From the NCBI RefSeq assembly GCF_016734765.1, contig NZ_JAERQE010000005.1, forward strand, positions 62,001 through 126,000: 64,000 nucleotides of DNA, in the 5' to 3' direction. The DNA is from Microvirga soli (GTDB lineage: Bacteria > Pseudomonadota > Alphaproteobacteria > Rhizobiales > Beijerinckiaceae). Position 1 is the stretch's first letter. Each line of letters begins with the position of its first letter. Under the pieces are notes generated by a model. The model was not told the DNA's origin. It made no database searches and was given only the letters and a program-made list of their open reading frames with translations. A program made the position numbers and the translations under genes. This document shows, one piece after another, positions 18,058-26,831 of this stretch.

Positions 18058-18441
18058 ATGGACGAGTGGTTTCCCTCGGGGCTGAAGCTGATGACGCGCG
18101 CCATCGAGATCGGCGGGATCGCCATCATCGTCCTCGGGCTTCTCGGCGCCAGCATCGCCGTCGTCTGGCAGGTCCTGCGGGGCCGCTCAGGATCCGAAGC
18201 CTTCACCCTGTACCGCTCGAACCTGGGGCGAGCCATCCTGCTCGGGCTCGAATTTCTGGTGGCGGCGGACATCATCAACACCGTCGCCATCGAGCCGACG
18301 CTCCAGAGCCTTCTCATCCTCGGCGGCATCATCCTGATCCGAACCTTTCTGAGCTTCTCCCTGGAAGTCGAGATCGAGGGGCGCTGGCCCTGGGACAGGC
18401 ACAAGGCCGAGGATGAGCGCTCCTCAAGCCGCGCGGCCTGA
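18058..18441 (+). CDS. DUF1622 family membrane protein
   Basis: A 127-residue integral membrane protein with three predicted hydrophobic helices (IGGIAIIVLGLLGASIAVVW, AILLGLEFLVAADIINTV and the SLLILGGIILIRTFLSFSL region). The last ends in the conserved FSLEVEIEGRWPW of DUF1622. The family has no known activity. A clear CAGGAG precedes the start. It follows the DUF2892-type gene by 75 bases and may be independently transcribed. Confidence 0.85.
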   Translation: MDEWFPSGLKLMTRAIEIGGIAIIVLGLLGASIAVVWQVLRGRSGSEAFTLYRSNLGRAILLGLEFLVAADIINTVAIEPTLQSLLILGGIILIRTFLSFSLEVEIEGRWPWDRHKAEDERSSSRAA

Positions 18442-18519
18442 CAGAGAGAAGGCCTTCAGATCGCCGCGACACGGTGATAATCGGCCACGGGGCATACAGC
18501 CCTCCCCGTGATTACGTTA

Positions 18520-18543
18520 GGGCAATCTCAAGAAGTATTGCCC
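18520..18543. repeat. Inverted repeat just upstream of the EAL gene
   Basis: GGGCAAT-N10-ATTGCCC, a perfect 7-bp dyad. It lies in the short leader before the EAL-domain gene and could be an operator or a hairpin. A second dyad, CACGGGG-N11-CCCCGTG, precedes it at 18486-18510. Confidence 0.5.
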
Positions 18544-18586
18544 ATAACCGTCTGTGCAATTCTTCAATAAACGCACGGAAGCGCCT

Positions 18587-19345
18587 GTGAGAGACACGAC
18601 GTTAGGATGTCAGGGATGCCGGAACGGCGAACCGCTCCCCTTCGACTTCACAATGGCCTTCCATCCGATCATCGATGTCACGCGAGGCGCTGTCTGGGGG
18701 TATGAGGCGCTCGTGCGCGGCACCAAGGGCGAGTCTGCGGGAGCCATCCTGAGCCAGGTCGATGAGGAGCGGCAATACAAGTTCGACCAGGCCTGCCGGG
18801 TGAAGGCCATCGAACTGGCAGGACGCCTGTTTCCTGTGACAGAGGATACGAAGCTCTCCATCAACTTCATGCCGAATGCGGTCTATGAGCCGGCTGCCTG
18901 CATCAGAACGTCTCTCGAAACAGCACGTCGCGTCGGTTTCGACATGAAACGCATCATGTTCGAATTCACCGAGAACGAGCGCATGGCGGACACGAAGCAC
19001 GTTGCCAGGATCATCGCGGAATACCGGCGCCTCGGCTTCATCACGGCCATCGACGATTTCGGCGCCGGCCATGCAGGCCTGAACCTTCTCGCCAACTTCC
19101 AGACGGACCTCATCAAGATCGACATGGAGTTGATCCGCGGGATTGCGGATTCCGCCGCCCGTCAGGCCATTGTTGCCGGCATCCTGGTGATGGCCCGCAC
19201 CCTCGATATCACGATCATCGCCGAGGGCATCGAAACCGAGGCGGAGCTTGCGACTTTGAAAAGCGCCGGCATCAATCTGTTCCAGGGCTTCCTGTTCGCC
19301 CGTCCTGCGGTGGAAAGCCTGCCGGCCGTTTCGTTCGCAGTATGA
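18587..19345 (+). CDS. EAL-domain protein, probable c-di-GMP phosphodiesterase
   Basis: A 252-residue stand-alone EAL protein expected to hydrolyse cyclic di-GMP. All residues used for catalysis appear present: YEALVRG (the EAL glutamate), INFMPNA (metal-binding Asn), MFEFTENE (Glu), AIDDFGAG (Asp-Asp), LIKIDMELI (Lys), IAEGIE (Glu) and LFQGFLFA (Gln). It lacks GGDEF, PAS or membrane domains, but has an N-terminal CQGC motif that could bind a metal or act as a redox switch. Only GTG starts are available. This one has GGAAG five bases upstream, and a GTG at 18554 is the alternative. Confidence 0.88.
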   Translation: MRDTTLGCQGCRNGEPLPFDFTMAFHPIIDVTRGAVWGYEALVRGTKGESAGAILSQVDEERQYKFDQACRVKAIELAGRLFPVTEDTKLSINFMPNAVYEPAACIRTSLETARRVGFDMKRIMFEFTENERMADTKHVARIIAEYRRLGFITAIDDFGAGHAGLNLLANFQTDLIKIDMELIRGIADSAARQAIVAGILVMARTLDITIIAEGIETEAELATLKSAGINLFQGFLFARPAVESLPAVSFAV

Positions 19346-19603
19346 AGCTCGTCAGCAGCCTTAGCTGTTGACGCTGCGGCAAACAACTATTAGGAACGCT
19401 GTCCGGCCGCCAGCCGCCGCCACTCTTCCAGTGTCCGCCGGCTCCATTTCTGCCCTTCTTGCCGCTTCAGCTGCGTGGCTGATGCAGCCTGTCGCTCGCA
19501 CTCATGCGACTATCATCCGGGCAAATGTTTTTCGGCCTCAGCAACCGCCCTCGTGCGATCCCTAAAGGTCCGTCGCGGCTGCTTCAAACACAGCAGACCC
19601 AAC

Positions 19604-20467
19604 ATGAAAGACTTCCAATCAGGACTTTTCCTGAACAAGATTCCGTATGTGAAAGTCCGTTCGGGACGAAATCCAATTGTCGTGCTCAACGGCGGGCAGG
19701 CCTTCGTCAGACGTCCGACGCCAGCGCGTGCCTTGCGCGACGCCAAGCGCATCGTGCGCCTTCTGCCCGGGGACAGAGCGATCTATATTCTGGGCTACGA
19801 GCCCGACCCTCCGGCCGATCACAGCATCGGTGCCATCGTGGCAGACATCGCGCAGATCTTGCGGGAAGAGATAGGCGCTGCTGCCGTCATGGGTATTTCT
19901 TTCGGCGGCTTCGTTGCTGCGAAACTTGCCGCGGGGCATCCAGACCTCGTCAAGAAGATAATCCTGCTGGTCAGCGCCCACCGCTTCTCACCAGAGGGAC
20001 GCCGGAGTATCGACCGTCAGATCGAATGCTCGTGGCAAGGAGACTTTCAAGGATTCCTCGATGAGTTCGGCCTCGTCTTCCGCCGCCCGTGGCTGAACTT
20101 GCTGCTGCGACTGCGCTTCCGTCAGGAGCGTATGCGCCTGCACGAGACGATGAACGATCCAGCCACTATCGTCCGTGGGCTTCATGCTGTTGCGGGCGAA
20201 GATTTCGGCCGCGATCCCACATGGCTCACCCGCATCCAGGCTCCCACGCTCATCCTCGGGGGCACGAAAGATCCTTTCTTCGATGTGGAAGCAATGACGG
20301 AGACCGCAAGCTTGATCCCTTGCTCACAACTGCGGCTGCTCGAACGTGAGACTCACATGCTGCCAGTCGAGCGTCCGCGCACCGTAGCGAAGACAGTAAA
20401 AGCGTTTCTTGCGTCGCATCCGGACAGCCGGAACGGTGACCCGCCACAGGCCACCGTTCCCCGATAA
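19604..20467 (+). CDS. Alpha/beta hydrolase fold protein
   Basis: A 287-residue probable esterase/hydrolase. The nucleophile elbow is GISFGG (GxSxG), and a late-strand region PTLILGGTKDPFFDVEAM supplies the acid. The catalytic His is likely in LLERETHMLPVERP. The N-terminal VVLNGGQAF corresponds to the oxyanion-hole strand. No signal peptide is visible from the chosen ATG, and an upstream extension in frame is not conserved-looking. It ends three bases from the convergent tyrS stop. The substrate is unknown. Confidence 0.78.
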   Translation: MKDFQSGLFLNKIPYVKVRSGRNPIVVLNGGQAFVRRPTPARALRDAKRIVRLLPGDRAIYILGYEPDPPADHSIGAIVADIAQILREEIGAAAVMGISFGGFVAAKLAAGHPDLVKKIILLVSAHRFSPEGRRSIDRQIECSWQGDFQGFLDEFGLVFRRPWLNLLLRLRFRQERMRLHETMNDPATIVRGLHAVAGEDFGRDPTWLTRIQAPTLILGGTKDPFFDVEAMTETASLIPCSQLRLLERETHMLPVERPRTVAKTVKAFLASHPDSRNGDPPQATVPR

Positions 20468-20470
20468 GCC

Positions 20471-21724
20471 TCAGCCGCTCACTCTCACCAAAACGTGCCG
20501 TTTCTTGCCGGCTGTCAGCTTGATGATGCCCTCGTTTAGATCGGCTGCCGTGACATGGCTGTCCGCATCCTGCACGAGAGCACCGTTGAGTCTCGCTCCG
20601 CTGTTGAGAACCAGACGGCGAGCCTCGCTCCTGGAGGCCGACAGGCCCGCACGGACGAGAAGCTGCGCGACGGTTACGCCCGAGTCGAGCTCGGTCCGTG
20701 AGAGACCGACGCTCGGAAGACCGGCAGCGCTCTCGCCCTCCTCGAAGGTGCGGCGTGCGGTTTCTGCAGCCTCTCGTGCCGCGTCCGCTCCATGCGCGAG
20801 CTTCGTCGCTTCCATGGCAAGGATGTACTTCGCCTCGTTGATCTCGGCGCCTTTCAGCTGTCCAAGTCGATGCACCTCGTCGAGGGGCAGCTCGGTGAAG
20901 AGGCGCAGGAACCGAGCTACATCGTCATCCTCGGTGTTGCGCCAGAACTGCCAGAACTCGTAGGGGCTGAGTTTCTCGGCATTGAGCCACACCGCGCCAC
21001 TCGCCGTCTTGCCCATCTTGGCGCCAGCGGAGGTGGTCAGCAGCGGTGTCGTGAGCCCGAAGAGCTGGCGCTGGTCAATGCGGCGGGCGAGCTCGATCCC
21101 GTTGACGATATTGCCCCATTGGTCCGAGCCGCCCATCTGCAACACGCAAGCATGATGGCGCGACAGCTCCAGGAAATCGAAGGCTTGGAGCACCATGTAG
21201 TTGAACTCCAGCAGCGTGAGCGGTTGCTCGCGCTCAAGCCGCTGGCGCACGCTGTCGAAGCTCAGCATTCGGTTGATAGTGAAATGCGTGCCAAAGTCGC
21301 GCAGGAACGGTAGGTAGCGCAACGGGTCGAGCCAGTCGGCATTGTCCACCATCACTGCATCCGTCGGCCCGTCGCCGAAGGTAAGGTAGCGGGAAAACAC
21401 CTGCCTCAAACCCGCGGCGTTCCTGGCGATCTGCTCGTCGTCGAGCCGCGGCCTGCTCGCATCGCGAAAGCTCGGATCGCCGATCTGCGAGGTACCGCCG
21501 CCGATAAGCACGACTGGCTTATGGCCGCACTTCTGCAGCCAGCGCAGGGTCATGATCTGCACGAGGCTGCCGACATGAAGGCTGTCCGCCGTGGCATCGA
21601 AGCCAATGTAGGCCGCAACCGGCCCGGCCGAGAGGCGCTCATTGAGGGCTGTCAGATCAGTGCATTGGTGGATGAAGCCGCGCTCGGTGAGCGTCTTTAG
21701 GAATTCGGATTTCGGGGTGCTCAT
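20471..21724 (-). CDS. tyrS: Tyrosyl-tRNA synthetase
   Basis: Charges tRNA-Tyr with tyrosine. The 417-residue class I synthetase shows the HIGH-equivalent SLHVGSL (residues 48-54), IGDPSFRD, the tyrosine/tRNA contact block [16 protein letters not shown], and the KMSKS-equivalent KMGKT (236-240). A C-terminal S4 RNA-binding domain follows ([20 protein letters not shown] ... LNSGARLNG). Length and order are normal. It is convergent with the hydrolase gene and shares the upstream gap with purC. Confidence 0.97.
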   Translation of the reverse strand: MSTPKSEFLKTLTERGFIHQCTDLTALNERLSAGPVAAYIGFDATADSLHVGSLVQIMTLRWLQKCGHKPVVLIGGGTSQIGDPSFRDASRPRLDDEQIARNAAGLRQVFSRYLTFGDGPTDAVMVDNADWLDPLRYLPFLRDFGTHFTINRMLSFDSVRQRLEREQPLTLLEFNYMVLQAFDFLELSRHHACVLQMGGSDQWGNIVNGIELARRIDQRQLFGLTTPLLTTSAGAKMGKTASGAVWLNAEKLSPYEFWQFWRNTEDDDVARFLRLFTELPLDEVHRLGQLKGAEINEAKYILAMEATKLAHGADAAREAAETARRTFEEGESAAGLPSVGLSRTELDSGVTVAQLLVRAGLSASRSEARRLVLNSGARLNGALVQDADSHVTAADLNEGIIKLTAGKKRHVLVRVSG

Positions 21725-21781
21725 GTCTGTCTCTCAGGGTTTAGCGGGAGCCGCTACCCGGAGACCTGATCACCAAATGAA

Positions 21782-21806
21782 GATGCCGCCGGAGAGCGGC
21801 GGCATC
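21782..21806. repeat. Inverted repeat between purC and tyrS
   Basis: GATGCCGCC-N7-GGCGGCATC, a perfect 9-bp dyad with a 7-base loop, located 58 bases upstream of tyrS and downstream of purC on the same strand. It lacks a T run. It may act as a terminator for purC or as a leader hairpin of tyrS. No T-box features were seen. Confidence 0.55.
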
Positions 21807-21930
21807 GAACGTCTGGTCGCAACCGAACGGAGCCGCCCTATGGGGACGGCGTATAATAGTTCGTGAAAGTGGTGCGACCGGTGATCATGGGCGCATTCTT
21901 AAGAGCAGGAGGCCGGATCGTCAACCGGCT

Positions 21931-22905
21931 TCAGAAATATGCTTTCAGATTCCGGCGAATGCGCTCTAGCACAGGCACATTCGGATCCGGCAGGGCGAAG
22001 GTCTGGCCGGTGATGCGCTCGAAGGCATCGATATAGACCCGCGAGGTCTCGAGCACCACATCCTGCGGAATCTCCGGGACATCGTCCTTGTAGGGATCGC
22101 AGCGTGCCACCACCCAATTCCGGACGAAATCCTTGTCGAAGCTCTCGGGGCGGTCACCCATCTCGAAACGCTGCTGGTAGCTTTCCAAGAACCAGTAACG
22201 GCTCGAGTCCGGCGTGTGGATCTCGTCAGCGATCATGATGGCGCCGTTCTCGTCGATGCCGAACTCGTATTTCGTGTCGACGAGGATAAGGCCGCGTTCG
22301 CGGGCCATCTCCCGGCCTTTCGCAAAGAGCGCAAGGGCATAGTCGGAGACGATCTGCCACTGCTCCTCGCTCAGAAGCCCCTGTCCAACGATCTCGGCGG
22401 GGGTCAGCGGCTCGTCATGGCCGCCATGGAAGGCCTTGCTCGTCGGCGTGATGACGGTCTGCGGCAGCTTCTCGTTGTCACGCATGCCATCCGGCAGACG
22501 GATGCCATACATCTCGCGCTCGCCCTTCTTGTAGAGGGAGAGAATCGACGTGCCCGTGGTGCCGGCAAGATAATCGCGCACCACGATCTCGACGGGCAGG
22601 ATGGTGAGGTTGCGGCCCACCAGCACATTCGGGTCCGGATACTCGATCACGTGGTTGGGGCAGATATCCGCCGTCTTCTCGAACCAGAACTTCGCCGTCT
22701 GAGTCAACACTTGGCCTTTGAGCGGAATGGCCGCGAGATTGCGGTCGAAGGCGCTCAATCGGTCGGACGCGATGATGATCCGCCGCCCGTCCGGCAGGTC
22801 ATAATTATCGCGCACCTTGCCGCGGTAATGGTTCGGCAGCTCCGGGATGGTGGCGTCCTCAAGGACGTAACCGGCATAGGCTCCAAGGGCTGCTTTATCG
22901 ACCAT
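21931..22905 (-). CDS. purC: Phosphoribosylaminoimidazole-succinocarboxamide synthase (SAICAR synthetase)
   Basis: Joins CAIR and aspartate in the eighth step of purine biosynthesis. At 324 residues it belongs to the longer PurC type. Motifs include [10 protein letters not shown] (nucleotide loop), [44 protein letters not shown] and [13 protein letters not shown], all typical of SAICAR synthetase. The ATG chosen has AGG upstream, and a GTG ten codons earlier would add a poorly conserved extension. It is transcribed alone, not with purQ/purL. Confidence 0.95.
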   Translation of the reverse strand: MVDKAALGAYAGYVLEDATIPELPNHYRGKVRDNYDLPDGRRIIIASDRLSAFDRNLAAIPLKGQVLTQTAKFWFEKTADICPNHVIEYPDPNVLVGRNLTILPVEIVVRDYLAGTTGTSILSLYKKGEREMYGIRLPDGMRDNEKLPQTVITPTSKAFHGGHDEPLTPAEIVGQGLLSEEQWQIVSDYALALFAKGREMARERGLILVDTKYEFGIDENGAIMIADEIHTPDSSRYWFLESYQQRFEMGDRPESFDKDFVRNWVVARCDPYKDDVPEIPQDVVLETSRVYIDAFERITGQTFALPDPNVPVLERIRRNLKAYF

Positions 22906-23052
22906 GCTGACCTGCCAAGGATTTCCGCGCCGCACCGGAACGGCGGCTCCCCCGCCTTCTAAACCGAAATCCAGGGCATGCTAGGTCAAAAATCGGCCGA
23001 ACCGGCTCTTTCCACGCGGGAGGCCGGCGAACACCGGAAACAACACCCCTCC

Positions 23053-23080
23053 GTCATCACCGGCCACGTACCGGTGATCC
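23053..23080. repeat. Short palindromic repeat related to the composite element
   Basis: GTCATCACCGG-N7-CCGGTGAT: an 8-bp stem preceded by the GTCAT end found on the 79-bp elements, but with a different loop. It lies between purC and the LolA-like gene. Confidence 0.6.
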
Positions 23081-23106
23081 CGCTTCGGCAAGGCGGTACT
23101 CAAGCC

Positions 23107-24171
23107 TTACTGCGTCGCGCGAGCATCCCTCCGGTAGGTTGCATTGAGGCCGGACAAGGTCACGGTGGTCTCGTACCCTTGAGCATCGATAATGGTCCAC
23201 GCTCTCAGCGCATTGGCCCGGCTGTCGAAGCGCAGGGTGATCTTGGACGTACCGCCGAGGGTGGCGCTGTCGTCGAAGCGGACGGTCACGATGCCGTCGC
23301 GGCCCACCTGCACGTCTCGGACCTTGGTGTCCCGCGACAGGTCGATATTGTCCTGCACGAGGAACTTCAGGGGCGTCTGGGCGACGGGATAGACGTCGTT
23401 GGTGCCGAGCTTCTTGTCGCGGATCGCCACGTTGCGCCCGTCGGAGACCACTTCGAGGGTGCTCGGCGGCGCATAGGCGAAGTGGAACTGGCCCGGACGG
23501 CGCATGGAGAGATTGCCCTCGGCCTGCTGGCCGTTGGGGTTCTTCTGCACGAAATAGGCCGACAGCTGGTCGATGCTGTTGAAATAGGCATTCACCCGGT
23601 CGAGGGCCTCCTCCGGGGATTTCGGTCCGGGCGGTGAGGTCGGCGTCGGAGCCGATGCTGGTGCGGCTACGGCCGTCGCAGCGGGGACGGCCTGAACCGG
23701 GGTCGAGCGCGCGGGCTTCGGCGGCTCGGCAACCTTGGCCGGTGGCGGCGCCTCAACGGGCTTTGGCGGCTCCGCTGTTTGGACGGGCGGCGGAGGCGCC
23801 GGCTTCTGAGGCTCAGGCGCAGGCGATTGCGTGTTCGGCTTCTCGGTGACGGCAGGAGCCTGAGGCTTCGGCGCCGGCTTTGAGGCTGTTTGGGGCGCAG
23901 GCTGCGCCTTCGGCTGGGCTGCCTTTTGCGGCGCTGGGGACTGCGGCTTCGGAGCGGCCGCCCTGGGCTGAGCCTGTGGGCGCGCGGCTGCCGGTGCCGC
24001 CGGCTCGGCCTGCGGCGCAGCCTGAGGGGCGCTCGCTGGAGGGGCGGGCTTCTTGAAGACGCCGTCCAGGAAACGGGTCAGCGGATCGGAGGGCTGCTGG
24101 GCGGCAGCTGGAGACACGCACGCCAAAGCGAGAACAAGACCGAGAAGGCAACGCGAGGACGAATGGAGCAT
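23107..24171 (-). CDS. LolA-like outer-membrane lipoprotein carrier with long Pro/Ala-rich linker
   Basis: A 354-residue periplasmic protein. It starts with a signal peptide (MLHSSSRCLLGLVLALACVS, then PAAAQ), followed by about 150 residues of Pro/Ala/Lys/Gln low-complexity sequence. The C-terminal domain matches LolA-type lipoprotein carriers (LDRVNAYFNSIDQLSAYFVQ, GNLSMRRPGQFHFAY, LRAWTIIDAQGYETTVTLSG). LolA ferries lipoproteins from the LolCDE complex to the outer membrane. The linker is much longer than in standard LolA and may let the domain span the periplasm. The internal ATG is favoured because it starts the signal peptide cleanly. Confidence 0.82.
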   Translation of the reverse strand: MLHSSSRCLLGLVLALACVSPAAAQQPSDPLTRFLDGVFKKPAPPASAPQAAPQAEPAAPAAARPQAQPRAAAPKPQSPAPQKAAQPKAQPAPQTASKPAPKPQAPAVTEKPNTQSPAPEPQKPAPPPPVQTAEPPKPVEAPPPAKVAEPPKPARSTPVQAVPAATAVAAPASAPTPTSPPGPKSPEEALDRVNAYFNSIDQLSAYFVQKNPNGQQAEGNLSMRRPGQFHFAYAPPSTLEVVSDGRNVAIRDKKLGTNDVYPVAQTPLKFLVQDNIDLSRDTKVRDVQVGRDGIVTVRFDDSATLGGTSKITLRFDSRANALRAWTIIDAQGYETTVTLSGLNATYRRDARATQ

Positions 24172-24305
24172 GACGCCACTGCTAACCTGAAAAAACACCA
24201 AGGCCGGTGCGCAAAAGCACGGCCGGACAAGGGTTTATGGCCGGGATAAGAGGCTGAATGAAGGCAGCAGCCCTGACGGGGAAAGCGATTCGTGTCCAGG
24301 GCGCG

Positions 24306-24842
24306 TCACGCGGCATCCGCCAGCTCATCGTCATCCACGGCCTGACGAACGGGCGCCGGACGCGGCTTCGGATTGCGCGGACGGGAGGGCTGCCGCTTCT
24401 TGGCCTTCGCCGGCTTCGACGGGTTGCCGGCGCCCTTCCACCAGGCCTGCCAGCTCCAGGCACCGGGTCCCGTGAGGGTGTAGAACAGAAGCCCCGCGAG
24501 AACTCCGAGATGGGACAGGAACACGGCCTGTTCGGCCTGACGCGTCAGGCCGCCGTAATCCCAGAAGCGGTGCAGGGTCCCGGTCGTGACCACGAGGGCG
24601 GCGATCAGGACGGACGCGCTCAGGCGAGGTGCCAACCCTAGAACCAGCGCCAGAGGCCCAAAGACCTCTGCCATGACCACGACGGTTGCCACCACATCCC
24701 CATAGGGCATGCCCTTCATGGTCAGGGTCGCGGCAAAGCCGGAGATGTTGGCGGCGCGTCCAAAAGCTTCGGGCAGGAAGCAGCCCGCCAGCAGAAGGCG
24801 GTTCAGCAGCAGAACTCCGTTGATTCCCGCACCCCTGTCCAT
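24306..24842 (-). CDS. DoxX family membrane protein
   Basis: A 178-residue protein with four predicted transmembrane helices in its first 130 residues (VLLLNRLLLAGCFLPEAFGR, VVATVVVMAEVFGPLALVLG, LSASVLIAALVVTTGTLHRF, AVFLSHLGVLAGLLFYTLTG). The arrangement is that of DoxX/SURF4-like proteins, whose roles range from redox-linked to unknown. A Lys/Arg/Pro-rich cytoplasmic tail ends in an acidic DDDEL. The gene stands alone between the LolA-like gene and galE. Confidence 0.8.
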   Translation of the reverse strand: MDRGAGINGVLLLNRLLLAGCFLPEAFGRAANISGFAATLTMKGMPYGDVVATVVVMAEVFGPLALVLGLAPRLSASVLIAALVVTTGTLHRFWDYGGLTRQAEQAVFLSHLGVLAGLLFYTLTGPGAWSWQAWWKGAGNPSKPAKAKKRQPSRPRNPKPRPAPVRQAVDDDELADAA

Positions 24843-24951
24843 GCCCCTGCCCTTTCGCGTCTGCCGGCCGGGAATCGGCCAGTGTCAGGACAGCATTTGA
24901 CGGAAAGGTTCTTAACCTGTTCTTAGCGGCGGGGCGGGTTTCGCGGGTCCT

Positions 24952-25944
24952 CTACAGCTTGAGATTTCTTTCCCGCAGCATGCTCTCCCAGCGCAGGGAG
25001 TGGTCCACGATGCTGGCGAGGTCGTCATGGCGCGGCTCCCATCCCAGCCGTGAGCGGATACGGGCTGAATCCGCCACGATGGTCACAGGATCGCCGGCAC
25101 GGCGGGGCGCAAAGCGCGCTTCGACAGGCTTTCCAGAAACCTTGCGGACCGTCTCGATGACCTCGGACACGGAATAGCCGTGCCCGTAGCCGCAATTCAC
25201 CACGAGGCTCTCGCCTCCCTGGTCGAGGTGGTTCAGGGCAAGCATGTGAGCCGCGATGAGATCGGTCACGTGGATGTAGTCACGGATGCAGGTGCCGTCC
25301 GGTGTCGGGTAGTCGGAGCCGAAGACCTCCATGTGGGAGCGCATGCCCAACGCTGTCTGGATCGCCACCTTGATGAGGTGCGTGGCACTGGCCGTGGACT
25401 GGCCATGGCGCATGGCGGGATCCGATCCGGCCACGTTGAAGTAGCGCAGGATCACGTAGTGCATGTCGTGGGCCGTCGCGACATCGCGCAGCATCACCTC
25501 GGTCAGCTGCTTGGAGCTGCCGTAAGGAGAGAGAGGTGCCAAGGGCGCATCCTCGCCGAGCGGCTTGTCGGAGGCATTGCCGTAGACGGCCGCAGTCGAC
25601 GAGAAGACGAACTTCTTGACCCCGGCCGCCACGGCGGCCGCCATAAGGGAGCGGCTCTTGACGGTGTTGTTGAGATAATAGCCGAGCGGGTCGGTGACGG
25701 ATTCGGGCACGACCAGCTTGGCGGCAAAATGGGCAATCGCATCGATCTGGTGGGTCTGCAGCGTGCGCAGCACCAGCTCGAAATCACCGATATCGCCTAC
25801 GACGAGCGGCACATTCTCCGGCACCGACCACCGGAAGCCGGTCGACAGGTTGTCGAACACGATGGGCTTGTGGCCGGCATCGAGCAGGGCCAGAACCATA
25901 TGGCCGCCGATATATCCAGCCCCGCCGGTGACGAGAACGTTCAT
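24952..25944 (-). CDS. galE: UDP-glucose 4-epimerase
   Basis: Interconverts UDP-glucose and UDP-galactose with bound NAD, supplying galactosyl units for surface polysaccharides. The 330-residue short-chain dehydrogenase-type enzyme has the NAD motif VTGGAGYIGGH, the catalytic SSTAAVYG serine/threonine region, the Tyr-Lys pair in SPYGSSK, and the epimerase signature RYFNVAGSDP with the substrate-binding TCIRDYIHVTDL. Length is normal. CAGGAG precedes the ATG. It is monocistronic here, not in a gal operon. Confidence 0.94.
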   Translation of the reverse strand: MNVLVTGGAGYIGGHMVLALLDAGHKPIVFDNLSTGFRWSVPENVPLVVGDIGDFELVLRTLQTHQIDAIAHFAAKLVVPESVTDPLGYYLNNTVKSRSLMAAAVAAGVKKFVFSSTAAVYGNASDKPLGEDAPLAPLSPYGSSKQLTEVMLRDVATAHDMHYVILRYFNVAGSDPAMRHGQSTASATHLIKVAIQTALGMRSHMEVFGSDYPTPDGTCIRDYIHVTDLIAAHMLALNHLDQGGESLVVNCGYGHGYSVSEVIETVRKVSGKPVEARFAPRRAGDPVTIVADSARIRSRLGWEPRHDDLASIVDHSLRWESMLRERNLKL

Positions 25945-26065
25945 AAGATCTCCTGGAGATGCGCACTCAACATTTTGTCATGGTGGCTCTATTGCAGCTG
26001 GATTTCCAGATCAAGTTGATGGGGCTAAGCGTTAGACTAGCCTGTCAGACATGGACGGATGCAGA

Positions 26066-26377
26066 ATGGACGATCGCAAGGAATATTGGTGGGTCAGCCA
26101 CGAGGCCGTGATCCAGCCGGCCGAGGTGGGCTTCGTGGGCGGCATTCCGGTGAGCTTCCGGTTCATCGGGATGGCCGGCAGCATTCCGGCCGCATCCGCC
26201 GAACTGATCGAGCGCCTGCCTGCTCCTCCCGTGCCGGTGATGAACACCCATGCCACGCCGTCCCCGCAGCCGCAGGCTCAGCCGCAGCGACGCGGCTCGT
26301 GGCTCTGGTTCATCGGGGTCCTTCTCCTGATCCTTGTCGCCCAATGCTCAGGGCCACTTTTCGATATGCTCAAGTGA
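26066..26377 (+). CDS. Hypothetical protein with C-terminal membrane anchor
   Basis: Not recognised. The product is 103 residues. The N-terminal two thirds are soluble (MDDRKEYWWVSHEAVIQPAE ... GGIPVSFRFIG). A Pro/Gln-rich linker (PSPQPQAQPQRRG) leads to a single transmembrane helix (SWLWFIGVLLLILVAQCSG) close to the C-terminus, as in tail-anchored proteins. The ribosome-binding site is poor, so the start is tentative. Confidence 0.55.
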   Translation: MDDRKEYWWVSHEAVIQPAEVGFVGGIPVSFRFIGMAGSIPAASAELIERLPAPPVPVMNTHATPSPQPQAQPQRRGSWLWFIGVLLLILVAQCSGPLFDMLK

Positions 26378-26831
26378 AGCGGAGCCTATGCTCAAGCCTG
26401 ATCGTTGTTCCAAACCCTTCTGGTAGGGCCTCAACCCATTCGGGTTAGATGGATACTTCAACAGCATTAGACTTCAATGCGGCAGCGGACGCATTAACCC
26501 GGAATTGCACCGACAATACAAAATTGCTCCATTTCGAATTTGAGAATTTGCCTATCTAATCTTGAGCAATCCGGCAGTTACTGCAGAGGAACAGTTCTAT
26601 GCTCATGACTTCAAACGAGGCAGGACCGGCTCCGCCCTGAAGCTCGAAGGGGACCCTGCCCACACGGCAGCGGTACTTCCTCAGGCTGACGCTTAGGCGG
26701 CTCTGAACGCCGCATCGGTAACAGCAAAACATGACGAATGACAGTCATCGCGGGCGCTGGATGAGTTCCAGCGACGATGACACTCGCAACCTGCTTGGAC
26801 CGTTCTTTCTCGAAACGACAAGGATACTCTT
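26378..26831. other. Long non-coding leader region of the RTX gene
   Basis: 454 bases, lower in GC than average, with no credible gene. It contains an imperfect hairpin at 26744-26781 (GTCATCG-cggg-CGCTGG-N7-CCAGCG-a-CGATGAC) about 50 bases upstream of the RTX start codon. A 13-codon reading frame with GAGGAAC before it (26599-26640) is too short to judge. The promoter of the large gene should lie here. Confidence 0.55.

Noticed and set aside
21725..21930. T-box or other riboswitch before tyrS
   Set aside because: Only one 9-bp dyad is present; no specifier loop or T-box sequence, and T-boxes of this kind are not expected in Alphaproteobacteria.
26599..26640. 13-codon leader peptide before the RTX gene
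   Set aside because: It has a GAGGAAC site, but it is too short to judge, has no run of regulatory codons and lies about 190 bases from the gene.
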